Assembly (NCBI RefSeq): GCF_003697845.1
Contig: NZ_RDQE01000002.1
Coordinates: forward strand, 248,001-312,000
Origin: Halobellus captivus
GTDB taxonomy: Archaea; Halobacteriota; Halobacteria; Halobacteriales; Haloferacaceae
Length of the DNA: 64,000 nucleotides
Direction of reading: 5' to 3'
The first letter of the stretch is position 1; every line of letters starts with the position of its first letter. Of this stretch, positions 34,774 through 44,147 are shown one piece after another. The notes beneath the pieces were generated by a model, which saw only the letters and a program-made list of their open reading frames with translations, had not been told where the DNA came from and ran no database searches. A program made the position numbers and the translations under genes.

Positions 34774-34847
34774 GTGGGGGCGGTCGCCGGCGCGGGCCCT
34801 AGTGGTTCCGGTTCGCGACCCGATTCGCGTCTCCGTGGCCTCCCGAT

Positions 34848-36062
34848 TCAGGCCTCCGTCTCGCCGACGTGCGCCCGCAGGGTGTCGACGTCCTTGTTGC
34901 CCGCGCCGGTGTTCAGGAGGACGACCGTGTCGTCGGGGCCGAACTCGCCCGACTCCGCGAGCGCGAATGCCCCCGAGGCCGCGGCCGCACACGTCGCGCC
35001 GATCTCGAGACCCTCCTCGCGGGCGACGGTGATCGCGGCGTCGAGGATCTCCCGGTCGGTCGTCGCCACCGCGCCCCCGTCCGACTCACGGATCGCCTCC
35101 AGGATCAGCGGGCTCGCGCCGGGGTCGGGGATCGCGATCCCGTTACAGGCGGTGTCGACCTCGTCGTCCGCGAGCGGCTCGTGTCGGTCCGCGCCCGCCT
35201 CGTAGGCGTCCACGACCGGCGCGCAGCCGGCGGCCTGCGCCGCGTACATCGGAACGAGCTCGTCGCTCCACCCGAGCTCGCGGGCCTCGCGGGCCGCCTT
35301 GTGCATCCCGACGAGTCCGACCCCGCCGCCGGTCGGGTAGACGACCGCGTCCGGGGCCTCCCAGTCGAGCTGCTCCAGGAGCTCCAGCGCCATCGTCTTC
35401 TTCCCCTCGTGGCGGTACGGCGTGACGAACGTCTTCGTCGAGTACCACTCGGGGTGCTCCTCCATCGCCGCGGCGTACGCCTTCCCGGCGTCGCCGATCT
35501 GCGAGTTCCCGCCGACGGGGTCGGTCACGGTCAGGTCCGCGCCGTGGACCTCCGTCATCGCCTTCTGGGTGAACCCCGCCCGCGACGGGAGGTAGACGTG
35601 CGCGTCGAGGTCGGCGCGGGCCGCGTACGCCGCTGCCGCCTGTCCCGCGTTGCCGGCGCTGTTCAACGCGACCTCGCTCGCGCCGTGCTCGCGCGCCGCC
35701 GTGGTCGCGAGCGACTGGCCGCGGTCCTTGAACGTGCCCGTGGGGTTCGCGCCCTCGTCCTTCAACAGCACCCGGCCGACGCCCATCGCATCCGCGAGCG
35801 CGGGGCACTCGACGAGCGGGGTTCCGCCCTCACCCAGCGTCACGGCGGCCTCACGGGCGAACGGCAGCAGCTCCTCGTAGCGCCACATCGACTCGCCGGG
35901 ACGGGTTTCGAGGTCCGCCGGCGTCAGGTCGACTCGGTCGAGGTCGTAGCTCGGATCGAGGATCCCGTCGCAGTCCGGACAGCGGTGCGTGGCCGTCTCC
36001 GCGTCGAACGTCTCCCCGCAGTCGACACACGTGAGCCCCTCGAAGGCAACGGTCGTTTCCAT
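34848..36062 (-). CDS. thrC: Threonine synthase
   Basis: 404 aa, from METTVAFEGLTCVDCGE. A PLP fold type II enzyme that converts O-phosphohomoserine to threonine. N-terminal four-Cys knuckle CVDCGETF...CPDCDG, then PLP Lys in PTGTFKDRGQSLATT, and the phosphate-binding GGGVGLVGMHKA. The C-terminal loop ends with VVLLNTGAGNKDVDTL. The zinc-ribbon N-terminus is characteristic of archaeal ThrC. An ATG at 36077 would add five residues. Confidence 0.92.
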   Translation of the reverse strand: METTVAFEGLTCVDCGETFDAETATHRCPDCDGILDPSYDLDRVDLTPADLETRPGESMWRYEELLPFAREAAVTLGEGGTPLVECPALADAMGVGRVLLKDEGANPTGTFKDRGQSLATTAAREHGASEVALNSAGNAGQAAAAYAARADLDAHVYLPSRAGFTQKAMTEVHGADLTVTDPVGGNSQIGDAGKAYAAAMEEHPEWYSTKTFVTPYRHEGKKTMALELLEQLDWEAPDAVVYPTGGGVGLVGMHKAAREARELGWSDELVPMYAAQAAGCAPVVDAYEAGADRHEPLADDEVDTACNGIAIPDPGASPLILEAIRESDGGAVATTDREILDAAITVAREEGLEIGATCAAAASGAFALAESGEFGPDDTVVLLNTGAGNKDVDTLRAHVGETEA

Positions 36063-36198
36063 GCGCGGGGATCGCACACCGGGGGACTTCCCTCCATCGG
36101 TCGGGGACGTTCGTCGCCCTCGCCCGGTCCCCGATCCCGTTCAGCCCTCGACCCGCTCGACCTTCGACCCCTTCATTCCCCGATCGGGTCCGGGACCT

Positions 36199-37449
36199 TC
36201 ACTCCTCGACCGGAGCCGGGATCACGTCCGCCTCCGCCAAGCGGGCGAGGTCGGCGTCGGCGTAGCCGTACTCGTGGAGGACCTCCTCGGTGTGTTCGCC
36301 GAGCATGGGCGGGTGCCGGCGGACCGTCGTGGGCGTCCGCGAGAACTTCATCGGCGACCCCGGAACCTCGACCTCGCCGACTCCGGGATGGTCGATCCGC
36401 TGGCGCATGTCGCGCGCCTCGAGCTGCGGGTCGTCGAACAGCTCGGCCATGTCGCGGACGTGGCTCGCGGGCACGTCGTGTTCGGTGAGCGTCCGAACCG
36501 CCTCCTCCGTCGACATCCCCGCGAACTCCGCCTCGAGGTCCGCGTCGAGCGCCTCACGGTTCTTCACCCGCTTCTCGTTGGTCTCGAACCGCTCGTCCTC
36601 GAGGAGGTCGGGCCGGTCGAGCGCGTCACACAGTCCCGGCCAGAAGGAGTCCGCCGAACAGCCGACGACGACGTAGTCGTCCGCGGTCTCGAACGCCCGA
36701 TAGGGCGCGATGTTCGGGTGTTTGCTCCCCATCCGCCCCGGCACCTCCCCGCTCGCGAAGTAGTTCGTCGCCATGTAGCTCATCCAGGCGGCCTGTCCGT
36801 CGAGCAGGCTCACGTCGATCTTCTGGCCCGTTCCGTCGCCGAGCTCGCGTTCGAGCAGCGCGGCCAGGATGGCCTGCGTCGCGTACATCCCCGCGCCGAT
36901 GTCCGCGAGCGCGACGCCGACCCGGACCGGCGCCCCGCCGTCGACGCCCGTGATCGACATCAGCCCGCCGCGCGCCTGCATCACGATGTCGTAGGCCGGC
37001 TCGTCGCGGTCGGGTCCCCACTCGCCGTACCCGGAGATCCCGCAGTATATCAGCTCGGGGTTCTCCTCGACGAGGTCGGGGTAATCGAGCCCCCAGTCCG
37101 CGGTCTTGCCCACACGGAAGTTCTCGACGACGACGTCCGCCTCGCGGGCGAGGTCGCGGAAGACGTCCCGGCCCTCCTCGCTCGCGAGGTTCAACACGAC
37201 GGAGCGCTTGTTCCGGTTGACGCTCGTGTAGTAGGCGCTCTGGGCGTCCTCGCCCTCGCCGAACGACGGCGGCCCCCAGCCTCGGGTCTGATCGCCGATG
37301 CCCGGTCGTTCGATCTTGATCACGTCGGCTCCGAGGTCGCCGAGCTGCATCGTACAGAACGGCCCCACGAGCACGCGGGAGGCGTCGAGCACCGTGACGC
37401 CGTCCAGCGGTCCGGTATCGCCCGACGGATGGCGCGCCTCACCGACCAT
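36199..37449 (-). CDS. CaiB/BaiF family III CoA-transferase
   Basis: 416 aa. Moves CoA between acids. Family features: LDGVTVLDASRVLVGPFCTMQLGDLGADVIKIERPG, NRNKRSVVLNL, VVVENFRVG, and the catalytic-type Asp in EPAYDIVMQARGGLMSITG. The C-terminal interlocked-dimer region is complete. The acyl substrate is not readable from the sequence; formyl, carnitine, succinyl or mesaconyl are all possible. It is divergent from the SDR gene. Confidence 0.9.
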   Translation of the reverse strand: MVGEARHPSGDTGPLDGVTVLDASRVLVGPFCTMQLGDLGADVIKIERPGIGDQTRGWGPPSFGEGEDAQSAYYTSVNRNKRSVVLNLASEEGRDVFRDLAREADVVVENFRVGKTADWGLDYPDLVEENPELIYCGISGYGEWGPDRDEPAYDIVMQARGGLMSITGVDGGAPVRVGVALADIGAGMYATQAILAALLERELGDGTGQKIDVSLLDGQAAWMSYMATNYFASGEVPGRMGSKHPNIAPYRAFETADDYVVVGCSADSFWPGLCDALDRPDLLEDERFETNEKRVKNREALDADLEAEFAGMSTEEAVRTLTEHDVPASHVRDMAELFDDPQLEARDMRQRIDHPGVGEVEVPGSPMKFSRTPTTVRRHPPMLGEHTEEVLHEYGYADADLARLAEADVIPAPVEE

Positions 37450-37558
37450 GGTTCCCTCGCATACGCGCACCTCCGAGCCGACCATGATAAAGGCCCCGTC
37501 CCCGGCCCCGAATGCCGAGTCGATAACGATTAACCCCTCGGGTGAGAGGGAGTCACGT

Positions 37559-38356
37559 ATGGATCTCGATATCGACGGGAACGTAGCACTGACGACGGCA
37601 TCGAGCGACGGCCTCGGAAACGCGGCCGCGACCGCGCTCGCCCGCGAGGGCGCCAACGTCGTGATCAACGGCCGCGACGAGGACCGACTCGAAGCGGCCG
37701 CCGAGGAACTGCGCGAGGAGGCGGCGGGCGACGCGCGCGTCCACCCCGTCCAGGGCGATCTGACGGACGAGGACGACGTGGTCGGGCTCGTCGACGAGAC
37801 GCTCGAGGAGTTCGGCCGGCTCGACCACCTCGTCACCTCCGCCGGCGGTCCGCCGTCGGGTCCGTTCCTGGAGACCGACGAGGAGGACTGGTATCACGCG
37901 TACGACCTGCTCGTGATGAGCGTCGTCCGGCTCTGCCGCGAGGCGGCCGATCCGCTCCAGGAGGGCGACGGCGGCACCATCGTCAACGTCACCTCCCGGT
38001 CGGTCAAGGAGGCTATCGACGGGCTCGTGCTCTCGAACTCGGTCCGCATGAGCGTGATCGGACTGGAGAAGACGCTCTCGAAGGAGCTCGCTCCCGACGT
38101 GCGCGCGAACGCCGTCCTTCCCGGTCCGCACGAGACGAGCCGGATCGAGGACCTCGTGACCCAGGCCGTCGAGCGCGGCGAGTACGACACCTACGAGGAG
38201 GGCCTCGCCGCCTGGGGCGAGGGGATCCCGGTCGAGCGCATCGGCGACCCGATGGAGCTCGGTAACACCGTCGCGTTCCTCTCCTCGCCGAAGGCCGGCT
38301 ACATCAACGGCCAGTCGGTCGTCCTCGACGGCGGCGCGGGCAACGCGAACCTGTAG
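37559..38356 (+). CDS. Short-chain dehydrogenase/reductase
   Basis: 265 aa. Rossmann SDR with the NAD(P)-binding glycine region changed to TTASSDGLGNAAATALA (T-x3-G-x-G as ASSDGLGNA). The NAG-type strand reads LVTSAGGPPSG. The catalytic triad position is unusual: the segment SNSVRMSVIGLEKTL places Ser-Val-Arg where YxxxK is expected, so no classical Tyr-x3-Lys is seen. The C-terminal substrate loop is INGQSVVLDGG, like 3-oxoacyl-ACP reductases. A Tyr-less SDR relative is likely. Confidence 0.82.
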   Translation: MDLDIDGNVALTTASSDGLGNAAATALAREGANVVINGRDEDRLEAAAEELREEAAGDARVHPVQGDLTDEDDVVGLVDETLEEFGRLDHLVTSAGGPPSGPFLETDEEDWYHAYDLLVMSVVRLCREAADPLQEGDGGTIVNVTSRSVKEAIDGLVLSNSVRMSVIGLEKTLSKELAPDVRANAVLPGPHETSRIEDLVTQAVERGEYDTYEEGLAAWGEGIPVERIGDPMELGNTVAFLSSPKAGYINGQSVVLDGGAGNANL

Positions 38357-38429
38357 GGACCGGTCGAAGCCGTCCCCCATCGCGGTCGTCGACCCGAACG
38401 GTGAACACCCCCGGACGCCTCCGGGGTCC

Positions 38430-39335
38430 ATGGACGTTCTTTTGCGGCTCCTCGGGATGCTCGCGGTGCTGCTCGTCGGCACGGGCCTCCGGAGCGTCGG
38501 CGTCCTCGATTCGTCCCGGACCGGCCGGCTCAACGCCGCCACCTACTACGTCGCGTTACCCTCCCTCGTCTTCGTCGCGACGTACGACCGATCGATCGCG
38601 GCCCTCCTCTCGGGCGCGCTCGTCGTCGCGGTCCTCGCCGCCCTGCTGGCCACGGCGGGGATCGCGTGGGTCCTCCACCGGAACCGCCCGGCCGCGCGTC
38701 GAAGCGTCGCGGTCGTCCAGTCGTACCACTCGAACCTCGGCTACCTCGGCCTGCCGCTCGTCGCCGCGACGTTCGATCCCGACGTGACCGCGCTCGCGAG
38801 CGTGGTCCTCGGCGTGGCGCTCCTGGTTCAGGTGCCGCTCACCGTCGCCGTGTTGAGCGTCGTCAACGGCGCCGACACGAGCGTCGTCCGGGAGGCGAGC
38901 ACCCTCGCGCGGAACCCCGTCCTGATCGCGTTGGTCGCCGGGATCCTGATCGGTGCCGTCGGGGCTCCCGTACCCGTCGCGGTCGCGTCCGGACTCGACC
39001 GCCTCGGGTCGCTCGTGCTCCCGTTGGCGCTGCTCTGTGTCGGGGCGTCGCTCCGCGTCGACAGAGCGGTGGCCGACCCCGGCGCGACCGGGTGGGTCCT
39101 CGCGCTCAAACTCGGCTGTGCCCCGGCCATCGCGTGGGCGACGCTCGTCGGGTTCGGCGTCGACGCCGCGACGCTCACGGCCGGAGTCGTCATGCTCGGG
39201 ACGCCGACGGCGGTCTCGACGTACGTGTTCGCGACCGAACTCGGCGGCGACGAGGCGTTCGCCTCCCGGAACGTGTTCGTGACGACCGTCGCGTCGGTCG
39301 CGTCGCTGTACGTACTCATCGGACTGGTCGGGTGA
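38430..39335 (+). CDS. AEC (auxin efflux carrier) family transporter
   Basis: 301 aa, about ten membrane helices split into two halves around a central hydrophilic region. Opening LLRLLGMLAVLLVGTGLRSVGVLD and conserved NAATYYVALPSLVFVATYD, QSYHSNLGYLGLPLVAATFD, and PLALLCVGASLR match bacterial AEC permeases for malate or related organic anions. Substrate unknown. Confidence 0.85.
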   Translation: MDVLLRLLGMLAVLLVGTGLRSVGVLDSSRTGRLNAATYYVALPSLVFVATYDRSIAALLSGALVVAVLAALLATAGIAWVLHRNRPAARRSVAVVQSYHSNLGYLGLPLVAATFDPDVTALASVVLGVALLVQVPLTVAVLSVVNGADTSVVREASTLARNPVLIALVAGILIGAVGAPVPVAVASGLDRLGSLVLPLALLCVGASLRVDRAVADPGATGWVLALKLGCAPAIAWATLVGFGVDAATLTAGVVMLGTPTAVSTYVFATELGGDEAFASRNVFVTTVASVASLYVLIGLVG

Positions 39336-39364
39336 GAAGCGGGAACGGGACGGGGACCGACGGT

Positions 39365-39529
39365 TCAGGCCGGAAGCGTGTTGATGCCGTTTATCTCCAC
39401 GTAGCCGAAGCCGCACTCCGGACACCGCCACTTCGTCTTCTCCCCGAGGTGGAGGGTCGTCGCCGCCGTCCGGTAGAACGCGTGCGTCTCGCCGCAGGCC
39501 GGACAGTCCACGTCCTTTTCGAGCGCCAT
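39365..39529 (-). CDS. Small haloarchaeal zinc-ribbon protein
   Basis: 54 aa from MALEKDVDCPACGETHAFYR. Two CxxC knuckles, CPACG and CPECG, 28 residues apart, make a single zinc ribbon. Ends FGYVEINGINTLPA. A small family of such proteins is common in haloarchaea. Some bind nucleic acids or modify metabolism, but this one is unassigned. Confidence 0.8.
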   Translation of the reverse strand: MALEKDVDCPACGETHAFYRTAATTLHLGEKTKWRCPECGFGYVEINGINTLPA

Positions 39530-39617
39530 GCGTACCGATGCGGGTACGTCGGGTTTCAAGCTATTGATCCGCAGAACGGCGAGAGGAGGCGAGGGAACCG
39601 ACAGGCAGGGAGACGGG

Positions 39618-40016
39618 CTAGACGGCGGTGACCCACGCCTTGTACGTCGGGTCGAGCCCGTACACCTCCCGGAAGGCGCGCTCGATGAAGCCCGCGACGC
39701 GGTTCGCGTCCGACCGGGCAGTGACGACCGCGTTCGTTCCCTCGGCCTCCTCCGGAGTCACGAGCTCGTCGATCCGGAACTCGGGGAACTCCCCGAGCAG
39801 CTCCTTCAGCCGGTCGAGCTCCTCGTCGGTACAGTCCATCACGACCTCGGTGCCGGCGAGCTGGATCCACGGCGGGACCTCCCCGCCGTCCGTGACGTCG
39901 CTGTCGGGGTCGACGTCGACGGTCATCACGTCGCTCGAGCGGGCGCGGTGGGCCGCGGCCGCGTCCGCGTAAAGCGCCAGCCGCTCGGACTCCGTCGCGG
40001 CGTCGAATCGGGTCAT
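39618..40016 (-). CDS. Haloarchaeal conserved hypothetical protein
   Basis: 132 aa, soluble. Conserved-looking alpha/beta segment (MTVDVDPDSDVTDGGEVPPWIQLAGTEVVM, then DEELDRLKELLGEFPEFRIDELV, and AVVTARSDANRVAGFIERAFREVYGLDPTYKAWVTAV). No known motif. It is downstream of the large helical gene on the same strand, separated by 80 nt. Confidence 0.7.
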   Translation of the reverse strand: MTRFDAATESERLALYADAAAAHRARSSDVMTVDVDPDSDVTDGGEVPPWIQLAGTEVVMDCTDEELDRLKELLGEFPEFRIDELVTPEEAEGTNAVVTARSDANRVAGFIERAFREVYGLDPTYKAWVTAV

Positions 40017-40096
40017 GCCGTCGTCTCGTCGCCCTCGAGACTTAAACTACGGCGGTCGCCGAGGCCGTCGCGGTGCCGGACCGCTGCGGAGCGACG

Positions 40097-41284
40097 CTAC
40101 CCGCGTTCCGTCTCCGCGAGCACGTCGTCGACGATCGCGAGCGTCCGCTCCGCCTCGGCGACCCGGTCGTCGATCTCGCCGCGTTCGAGCAGGGACAGTT
40201 CGGCGTCGCCGAGGGCGTCCCGGACGACCGCGGCGCGTCGGAGCCGCTCGTACTCCGACGAACGGGCGAGGTCCCGGATCGACCGGAGGTCCGCGACCGT
40301 CCCGTCGTCGGCGATCCGCGAGGCGAGCGGGATCAGCTCGTCGATCTCGTAGGCCAGCTCGTCGCCGGGGGCGGGCGGCCACGCGAGCGTCAGCGGCTCC
40401 GCGTCGATCCGGTCGAGGAACGTCCGGTGGACGGCCACCGCCGTCCGGAGCGCCCCCACGTCCTCGACGTAGTGTTCGAGCTTCGAGTTGGAGTAGTCGG
40501 CGTACTCGAGCAGGGTCGGGATCGACTCCTCGCCGGCGGGGTGGTCGTCGACGTACTCGCGGAGGTCCGCCGGCGGGAGGTCGGCGTCGACGAAGGGGGT
40601 CGCGTCCGCGCGCTCGAGGAAGTCCAGGACGTCCCGGGCCGACGCCGACCGGTAGAACTCGCGGAACGCCTCGCGGACCGCGTCGTCGTAGCCCTCGATC
40701 GGCTCGCGGAGCCGGGAGACGTCGGCGTCGAGGTCGGCGTCCGCCATGTCGGCGACCGCTCGGAGTTCCTCCAACCGGTCCGCGAGCGCGCCGCGGGCGT
40801 CGGTGGCGGCCTTCCGTGCGCGCCGGTACGCGTCGACGGCGTCGTCGCGGTCGGACAGCAGGTCGACGTAGTCGCCGGCGGGCTCGAGCGCCTCGCGGGC
40901 CGCGGCGAAGTCCGACTCGGAGAGCCGGCGCTTGTCGACGGCCTCGTCGGCGGCGGCGAACGCGTCCGCCGCGGGGGTGTCGTCGTCGACGTCGACCGCG
41001 TTCGCGAACGCCCCCTCGAACTGGACGTAGGAGCCGAAGTCCCCGGTGCCGACCGCGTCCTCCTCGTACTGGTCGAGCACGCGGTGCGCCCGGCGATAGG
41101 CGTCGGCGGCGGCCTCGACCCGCTCCTCCCCGAGGTCCGCGATCCGCGATTCGAGCCGGTCGAGCTCGTCGTACCGCTCGCGAAGCTCAGCGGCCGCCTC
41201 GCCGGCGGATCGGACCGGATCGTCGGGAGCACCGGGGTCGTCGCCGACGGCGTCGCTCGAATCGCCGCCGTCCAGTCCCGCCAT
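40097..41284 (-). CDS. Large helical haloarchaeal protein (DUF7118-like)
   Basis: 395 aa, largely helical and coiled-coil-like, extremely Ala/Asp/Glu rich. Segments such as AAAELRERYDELDRLESRIADLGEERVEAA and FAAADEAVDKRRLSESDFAAAREALE resemble chromosome-associated or SMC-like rods, but no ATPase is present. The family name DUF7118 is uncertain recall. Its ATG overlaps the last base of the hisI stop (TGATG), so it is coupled to hisI. Confidence 0.65.
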   Translation of the reverse strand: MAGLDGGDSSDAVGDDPGAPDDPVRSAGEAAAELRERYDELDRLESRIADLGEERVEAAADAYRRAHRVLDQYEEDAVGTGDFGSYVQFEGAFANAVDVDDDTPAADAFAAADEAVDKRRLSESDFAAAREALEPAGDYVDLLSDRDDAVDAYRRARKAATDARGALADRLEELRAVADMADADLDADVSRLREPIEGYDDAVREAFREFYRSASARDVLDFLERADATPFVDADLPPADLREYVDDHPAGEESIPTLLEYADYSNSKLEHYVEDVGALRTAVAVHRTFLDRIDAEPLTLAWPPAPGDELAYEIDELIPLASRIADDGTVADLRSIRDLARSSEYERLRRAAVVRDALGDAELSLLERGEIDDRVAEAERTLAIVDDVLAETERG

Positions 41285-41664
41285 CAGTACACCTCGTCGG
41301 GGTCGAAGACCTCCTCGCCGACGTGCTCGCCGTCGATCGTGCGGTGGAAACACGACCGATGGCCGGTGTGACACGCGCCGACCGACTGGTCGACGAGGTA
41401 CAACAGGGTGTCGGCGTCGCAGTCGACGCGGATCTCCTCGACGGTCTGGGTGTGTCCCGAGGAGCCGCCCTTGTGCCACAGCTCCTCGCGCGACCTGGAG
41501 TAGTAGTGCGCCTCGCCCGTCTCGCGGGTCCGCTCGAGCGCCTCCGGCGAGACGTACGCGAGCATCAACACCTCGCCGTCCTCGGCGTCCTGTGCGATCG
41601 CGGGGACCAGTCCGTCCTCGCCGAAATCCACCGTCACGTCGGCGTCCGCGTCGACCTCACTCAT
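41284..41664 (-). CDS. hisI: Phosphoribosyl-AMP cyclohydrolase
   Basis: 126 aa. Third step of histidine biosynthesis. The signatures are [40 protein letters not shown] (catalytic His and substrate loop), and the zinc/Mg sites [29 protein letters not shown] with Cys-x-His. Stand-alone HisI without HisE. Start is at 41664; an upstream frame extension is not translated. The following gene overlaps the stop codon. Confidence 0.93.
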   Translation of the reverse strand: MSEVDADADVTVDFGEDGLVPAIAQDAEDGEVLMLAYVSPEALERTRETGEAHYYSRSREELWHKGGSSGHTQTVEEIRVDCDADTLLYLVDQSVGACHTGHRSCFHRTIDGEHVGEEVFDPDEVY

Positions 41665-41741
41665 ACCTCGCCGGAGGCGGGCCCCTCGAATAGGCCTTTT
41701 GTCTGTTCTCGCGTCCATCCGCTCCGGCCGCGACGCCGGAC

Positions 41742-42257
41742 CTACTCCCGGCGCAACACGAGCGCGTCGCCGTCGGCGTACGCGTCCGGCCGCCGGTCGA
41801 CGAGGTCGAACCCGCACGCCTCGTAGAGCGCGAGCGCGGCGTCGTTGTCGGGGTGTGCCTGGAGGGTCACGGGCCCGGCCGCGGCGTCGACGACCGCCGC
41901 GAGGAGCCCGCGGGCACGGCCCTGCCGGCGGAAGTCGGGGGCGACGACGAGCTCGGCGAGGTGACAGCCGGAGCGGGTCGGCGCGTCGACCGGGAGCGCG
42001 TAGCCGACGACGCGGTCCGCGTCGGAGGGGACGCGTCCGTCGCCGGAGCCGATCGCGTTGGAGCCGCTCTCGTCGAGGGTACTCCCGTCGGAGCCGCCCC
42101 CGGCGACGCTCACGAACCCCGCCCCGACCGCGACCCCGTACTCGAGAAGGTCCGGGCTCGGCCGTCGAAGGTGCGTCTGGAGGGTCCGAACCCGGTCGGC
42201 GTCGGCGGGGCCGATCGGGCGGACGCGCGGGTCGGAGACGGCCTCGAGGTCGGCCAT
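41742..42257 (-). CDS. GNAT-family N-acetyltransferase
   Basis: 171 aa. C-terminal motif [25 protein letters not shown] and motif [37 protein letters not shown]. Similar to RimI-like acetyltransferases; substrate unknown. An acidic, Ser/Gly-rich loop interrupts the middle. It starts 5 nt after the stop of the DUF92 gene and is co-transcribed with it. Confidence 0.85.
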   Translation of the reverse strand: MADLEAVSDPRVRPIGPADADRVRTLQTHLRRPSPDLLEYGVAVGAGFVSVAGGGSDGSTLDESGSNAIGSGDGRVPSDADRVVGYALPVDAPTRSGCHLAELVVAPDFRRQGRARGLLAAVVDAAAGPVTLQAHPDNDAALALYEACGFDLVDRRPDAYADGDALVLRRE

Positions 42258-42262
42258 CGAGA

Positions 42263-43693
42263 TCACCCGATCACGACGCCGACGCCGACCGCGAGGGCCG
42301 CGCCGGAGAGGGTCGCGAGGAAGTTCACCGTCTGGTTGCCGATCCGGCCCCCCTCGATCAGCGCGCCGAGAACGCTGTCGACGGTCATCCCGACGGCGCC
42401 GGCGGCGACGACGACCCCGCCGCCGAGGAGGGTGCCGCCGACGACCGGGTCGACGACCGGCAGCGGGGCCGCGGCGAGGAACGCGATCAGCGCGGCTCCG
42501 GCGAGCCCGGCGACCTCGCCCTGCCAGGTGACGGCCCCGTCGGTTCCGGGCTCGACCGGTCGGAGCGTCGTGATGAGTCGGGGGGCGTCGAAGAGCCCGC
42601 CGATCTCCGAGGAGAGCGTGTCCGCCATCGCGGTGGAGACCGCGCCGGCGAACGCGAGCCGAAAGACGGACTCGGGCACGCCGACGTGGGGGGCCGCGGC
42701 GTACCCGAGGAGCGCGACGAGCGCGACCGCGGAGTTGGCGAGGACGTTCCCCGTCCCGCGTGCGCCCTGGTTCTCCTGGGCGACGCCGCGGTCGGCCTTC
42801 TCGTCGAATCGGTACTTCGAGGCGAGACCGCCGACCGCGTAGAACGCCATCAGCGTGAGGAACCAGGCCACGCCGCCGAGCACGACGGTGAGAAGCGAGA
42901 GCAACACTCCCGTGAGCATCCCCGGGACCGAGGCGGCCCCGAGCGCGTACGAGGCGTACCCGAGCCCGGCCGTCACGGCGAGCGCCGCGACGACGCCGAC
43001 GGCGGTCACGGTCGGATCGAGCGCCGTGAACCCCCACGCGACCAGCGCGACGATGACGACCGTGATGTGCGCGTCCCGCGCGTACACGAGCGATCGGACG
43101 AGCGCCGCGGTCAGGACCGCGACGGCTCCGAGGAACGCGAACGCGGGAAGCGAGCCGACGAGCGCGTCGAACCCGCCGGCGGGGAGGAAGCCGGCGGGCG
43201 CCGCGGCGGCGGCAGTGGCGCTCGCGTCGGGCGAAGCGGCCGAACCGCCTCCGAGGAGGATCGCGATCGCGCCGGAGACGACCTGACCGGCGACCGCGGC
43301 GACGCCGCCGGCGACGAGGTAGGCGGCGACGAGCCGGAACTCGTCCTCGGAGCGGATACGGACGAGCTCGCGCCCGAACCGTCCGCCGCCGACGGCGAGC
43401 GCGGCCGCCGCGAACGCGCCGGCGGGCAGCGGAACGGGGGGGACGGTGGCGACCGCCGCGAGTCCCGCGAGCGCGAGCGCGAACGCACCGACGCCGTAGA
43501 GGCGCTCCTCCTCCCTGTCGCCCGGGAGCGCGAGGACTTCGAACCACTCCCCGTCGCGGATTCCGAGGAGGAACACCCCGGCGACGACCAGGAAGGGAAC
43601 GGGGGCAGCGTAGCCGAGCGCCGGCGTGAGCGCCGCGAGCGCGGCCACCGCGGCGAACACGCTCGCGCGTCTGACCCTCCGATACACGTCCAC
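42263..43693 (-). CDS. DUF92 (TIGR00297) membrane protein with extended N-terminal half
   Basis: 476 aa with a GTG start. The C-terminal half has the DUF92/VTE6-type pattern: [59 protein letters not shown] and [15 protein letters not shown]. In plants and cyanobacteria such enzymes are phytyl-phosphate kinases; archaeal members may phosphorylate an isoprenoid alcohol. The N-terminal half adds another set of about five helices not seen in bacterial members. Total about 12 membrane helices. Confidence 0.8.
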   Translation of the reverse strand: MDVYRRVRRASVFAAVAALAALTPALGYAAPVPFLVVAGVFLLGIRDGEWFEVLALPGDREEERLYGVGAFALALAGLAAVATVPPVPLPAGAFAAAALAVGGGRFGRELVRIRSEDEFRLVAAYLVAGGVAAVAGQVVSGAIAILLGGGSAASPDASATAAAAAPAGFLPAGGFDALVGSLPAFAFLGAVAVLTAALVRSLVYARDAHITVVIVALVAWGFTALDPTVTAVGVVAALAVTAGLGYASYALGAASVPGMLTGVLLSLLTVVLGGVAWFLTLMAFYAVGGLASKYRFDEKADRGVAQENQGARGTGNVLANSAVALVALLGYAAAPHVGVPESVFRLAFAGAVSTAMADTLSSEIGGLFDAPRLITTLRPVEPGTDGAVTWQGEVAGLAGAALIAFLAAAPLPVVDPVVGGTLLGGGVVVAAGAVGMTVDSVLGALIEGGRIGNQTVNFLATLSGAALAVGVGVVIG

Positions 43694-43812
43694 GAGTATC
43701 CCCGACGACCACTTAACCCTCCCGACAACGGGGCGGTGACCCGACCGATGGAGCGAGGAAAGGTGGAGACGCCAAACGGACGAACGCGGCGGTACCGCGA
43801 GGAAAAGGGGGT

Positions 43813-43954
43813 GGACGGGAGAAGGGGAGGAAACGGACGACGGACGGGAGAAGGGGAGGAAACGGACGACGGACGGGAGAAGGGGAGGAAACGGACGACG
43901 GACGGGAGAAGGGGAGGAAACGGACGACTGACGGGAGAAGGGGAGGAAACGGAC
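43813..43954. repeat. 29-bp minisatellite, about five copies
   Basis: Units at 43813-43841, 43842-43870, 43871-43899 and 43900-43928 are identical; a fifth (43929-43954) is truncated and starts with TG instead of GG. Each unit is purine-rich on the plus strand (GGACGGGAGAAGGGGAGGAA and then ACGGACGAC). No spacers separate the units, so it is not a CRISPR array. It lies in the non-coding space between the DUF92 gene and a small ORF. Confidence 0.95.
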
Positions 43955-43963
43955 CCGTCCGGC

Positions 43964-44080
43964 TCAGTACCGGTACTCGTTGAACTGGACCGCGTGACCC
44001 TCGATGACCGGAATCGTGCTCTCCGGCTCGGGCTCCGGGTCGTCGTCCGCGGCCGTGTCGTGTGAGTCAACCGCTGTCAT
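43964..44080 (-). CDS. Very small acidic protein
   Basis: 38 aa: MTAVDSHDTAADDDPEPEPE followed by STIPVIEGHAVQFNEYRY. The middle is Glu/Pro/Asp repeats; the C-terminal VIEGHAVQFNEYRY looks conserved-type. Too short for a family call. The insertion of the tnpB element ends only 26 nt before its ATG (element edge about 44107), so its own promoter has been displaced or replaced. Its reality should be treated as probable. Confidence 0.5.
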   Translation of the reverse strand: MTAVDSHDTAADDDPEPEPESTIPVIEGHAVQFNEYRY

Positions 44081-44116
44081 ACTCCGGTAGTTACCGTACT
44101 CCTACTTGAACGTTAC

Positions 44117-44138
44117 CCCGCGCACGGTGGCGCGGGGA
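44117..44138 (-). ncRNA. Right-end hairpin, predicted omega (guide) RNA 3' scaffold
   Basis: An 8-bp GC stem with a 6-nt ACGGTG loop lies just beyond the tnpB stop. In TnpB systems the reRNA/omegaRNA covers the end of tnpB and the right end, and its guide is the flanking DNA. Here the guide would be the minus-strand complement of bases at and below 44106. This is inference from family knowledge; no transcription evidence. Confidence 0.45.
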
Positions 44139-44147
44139 ATCCTGCTC

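Noticed and set aside
43813-43954. Possible CRISPR array
   Set aside because: The 29-bp units are directly adjacent with no spacers and no cas genes nearby; it is a minisatellite.
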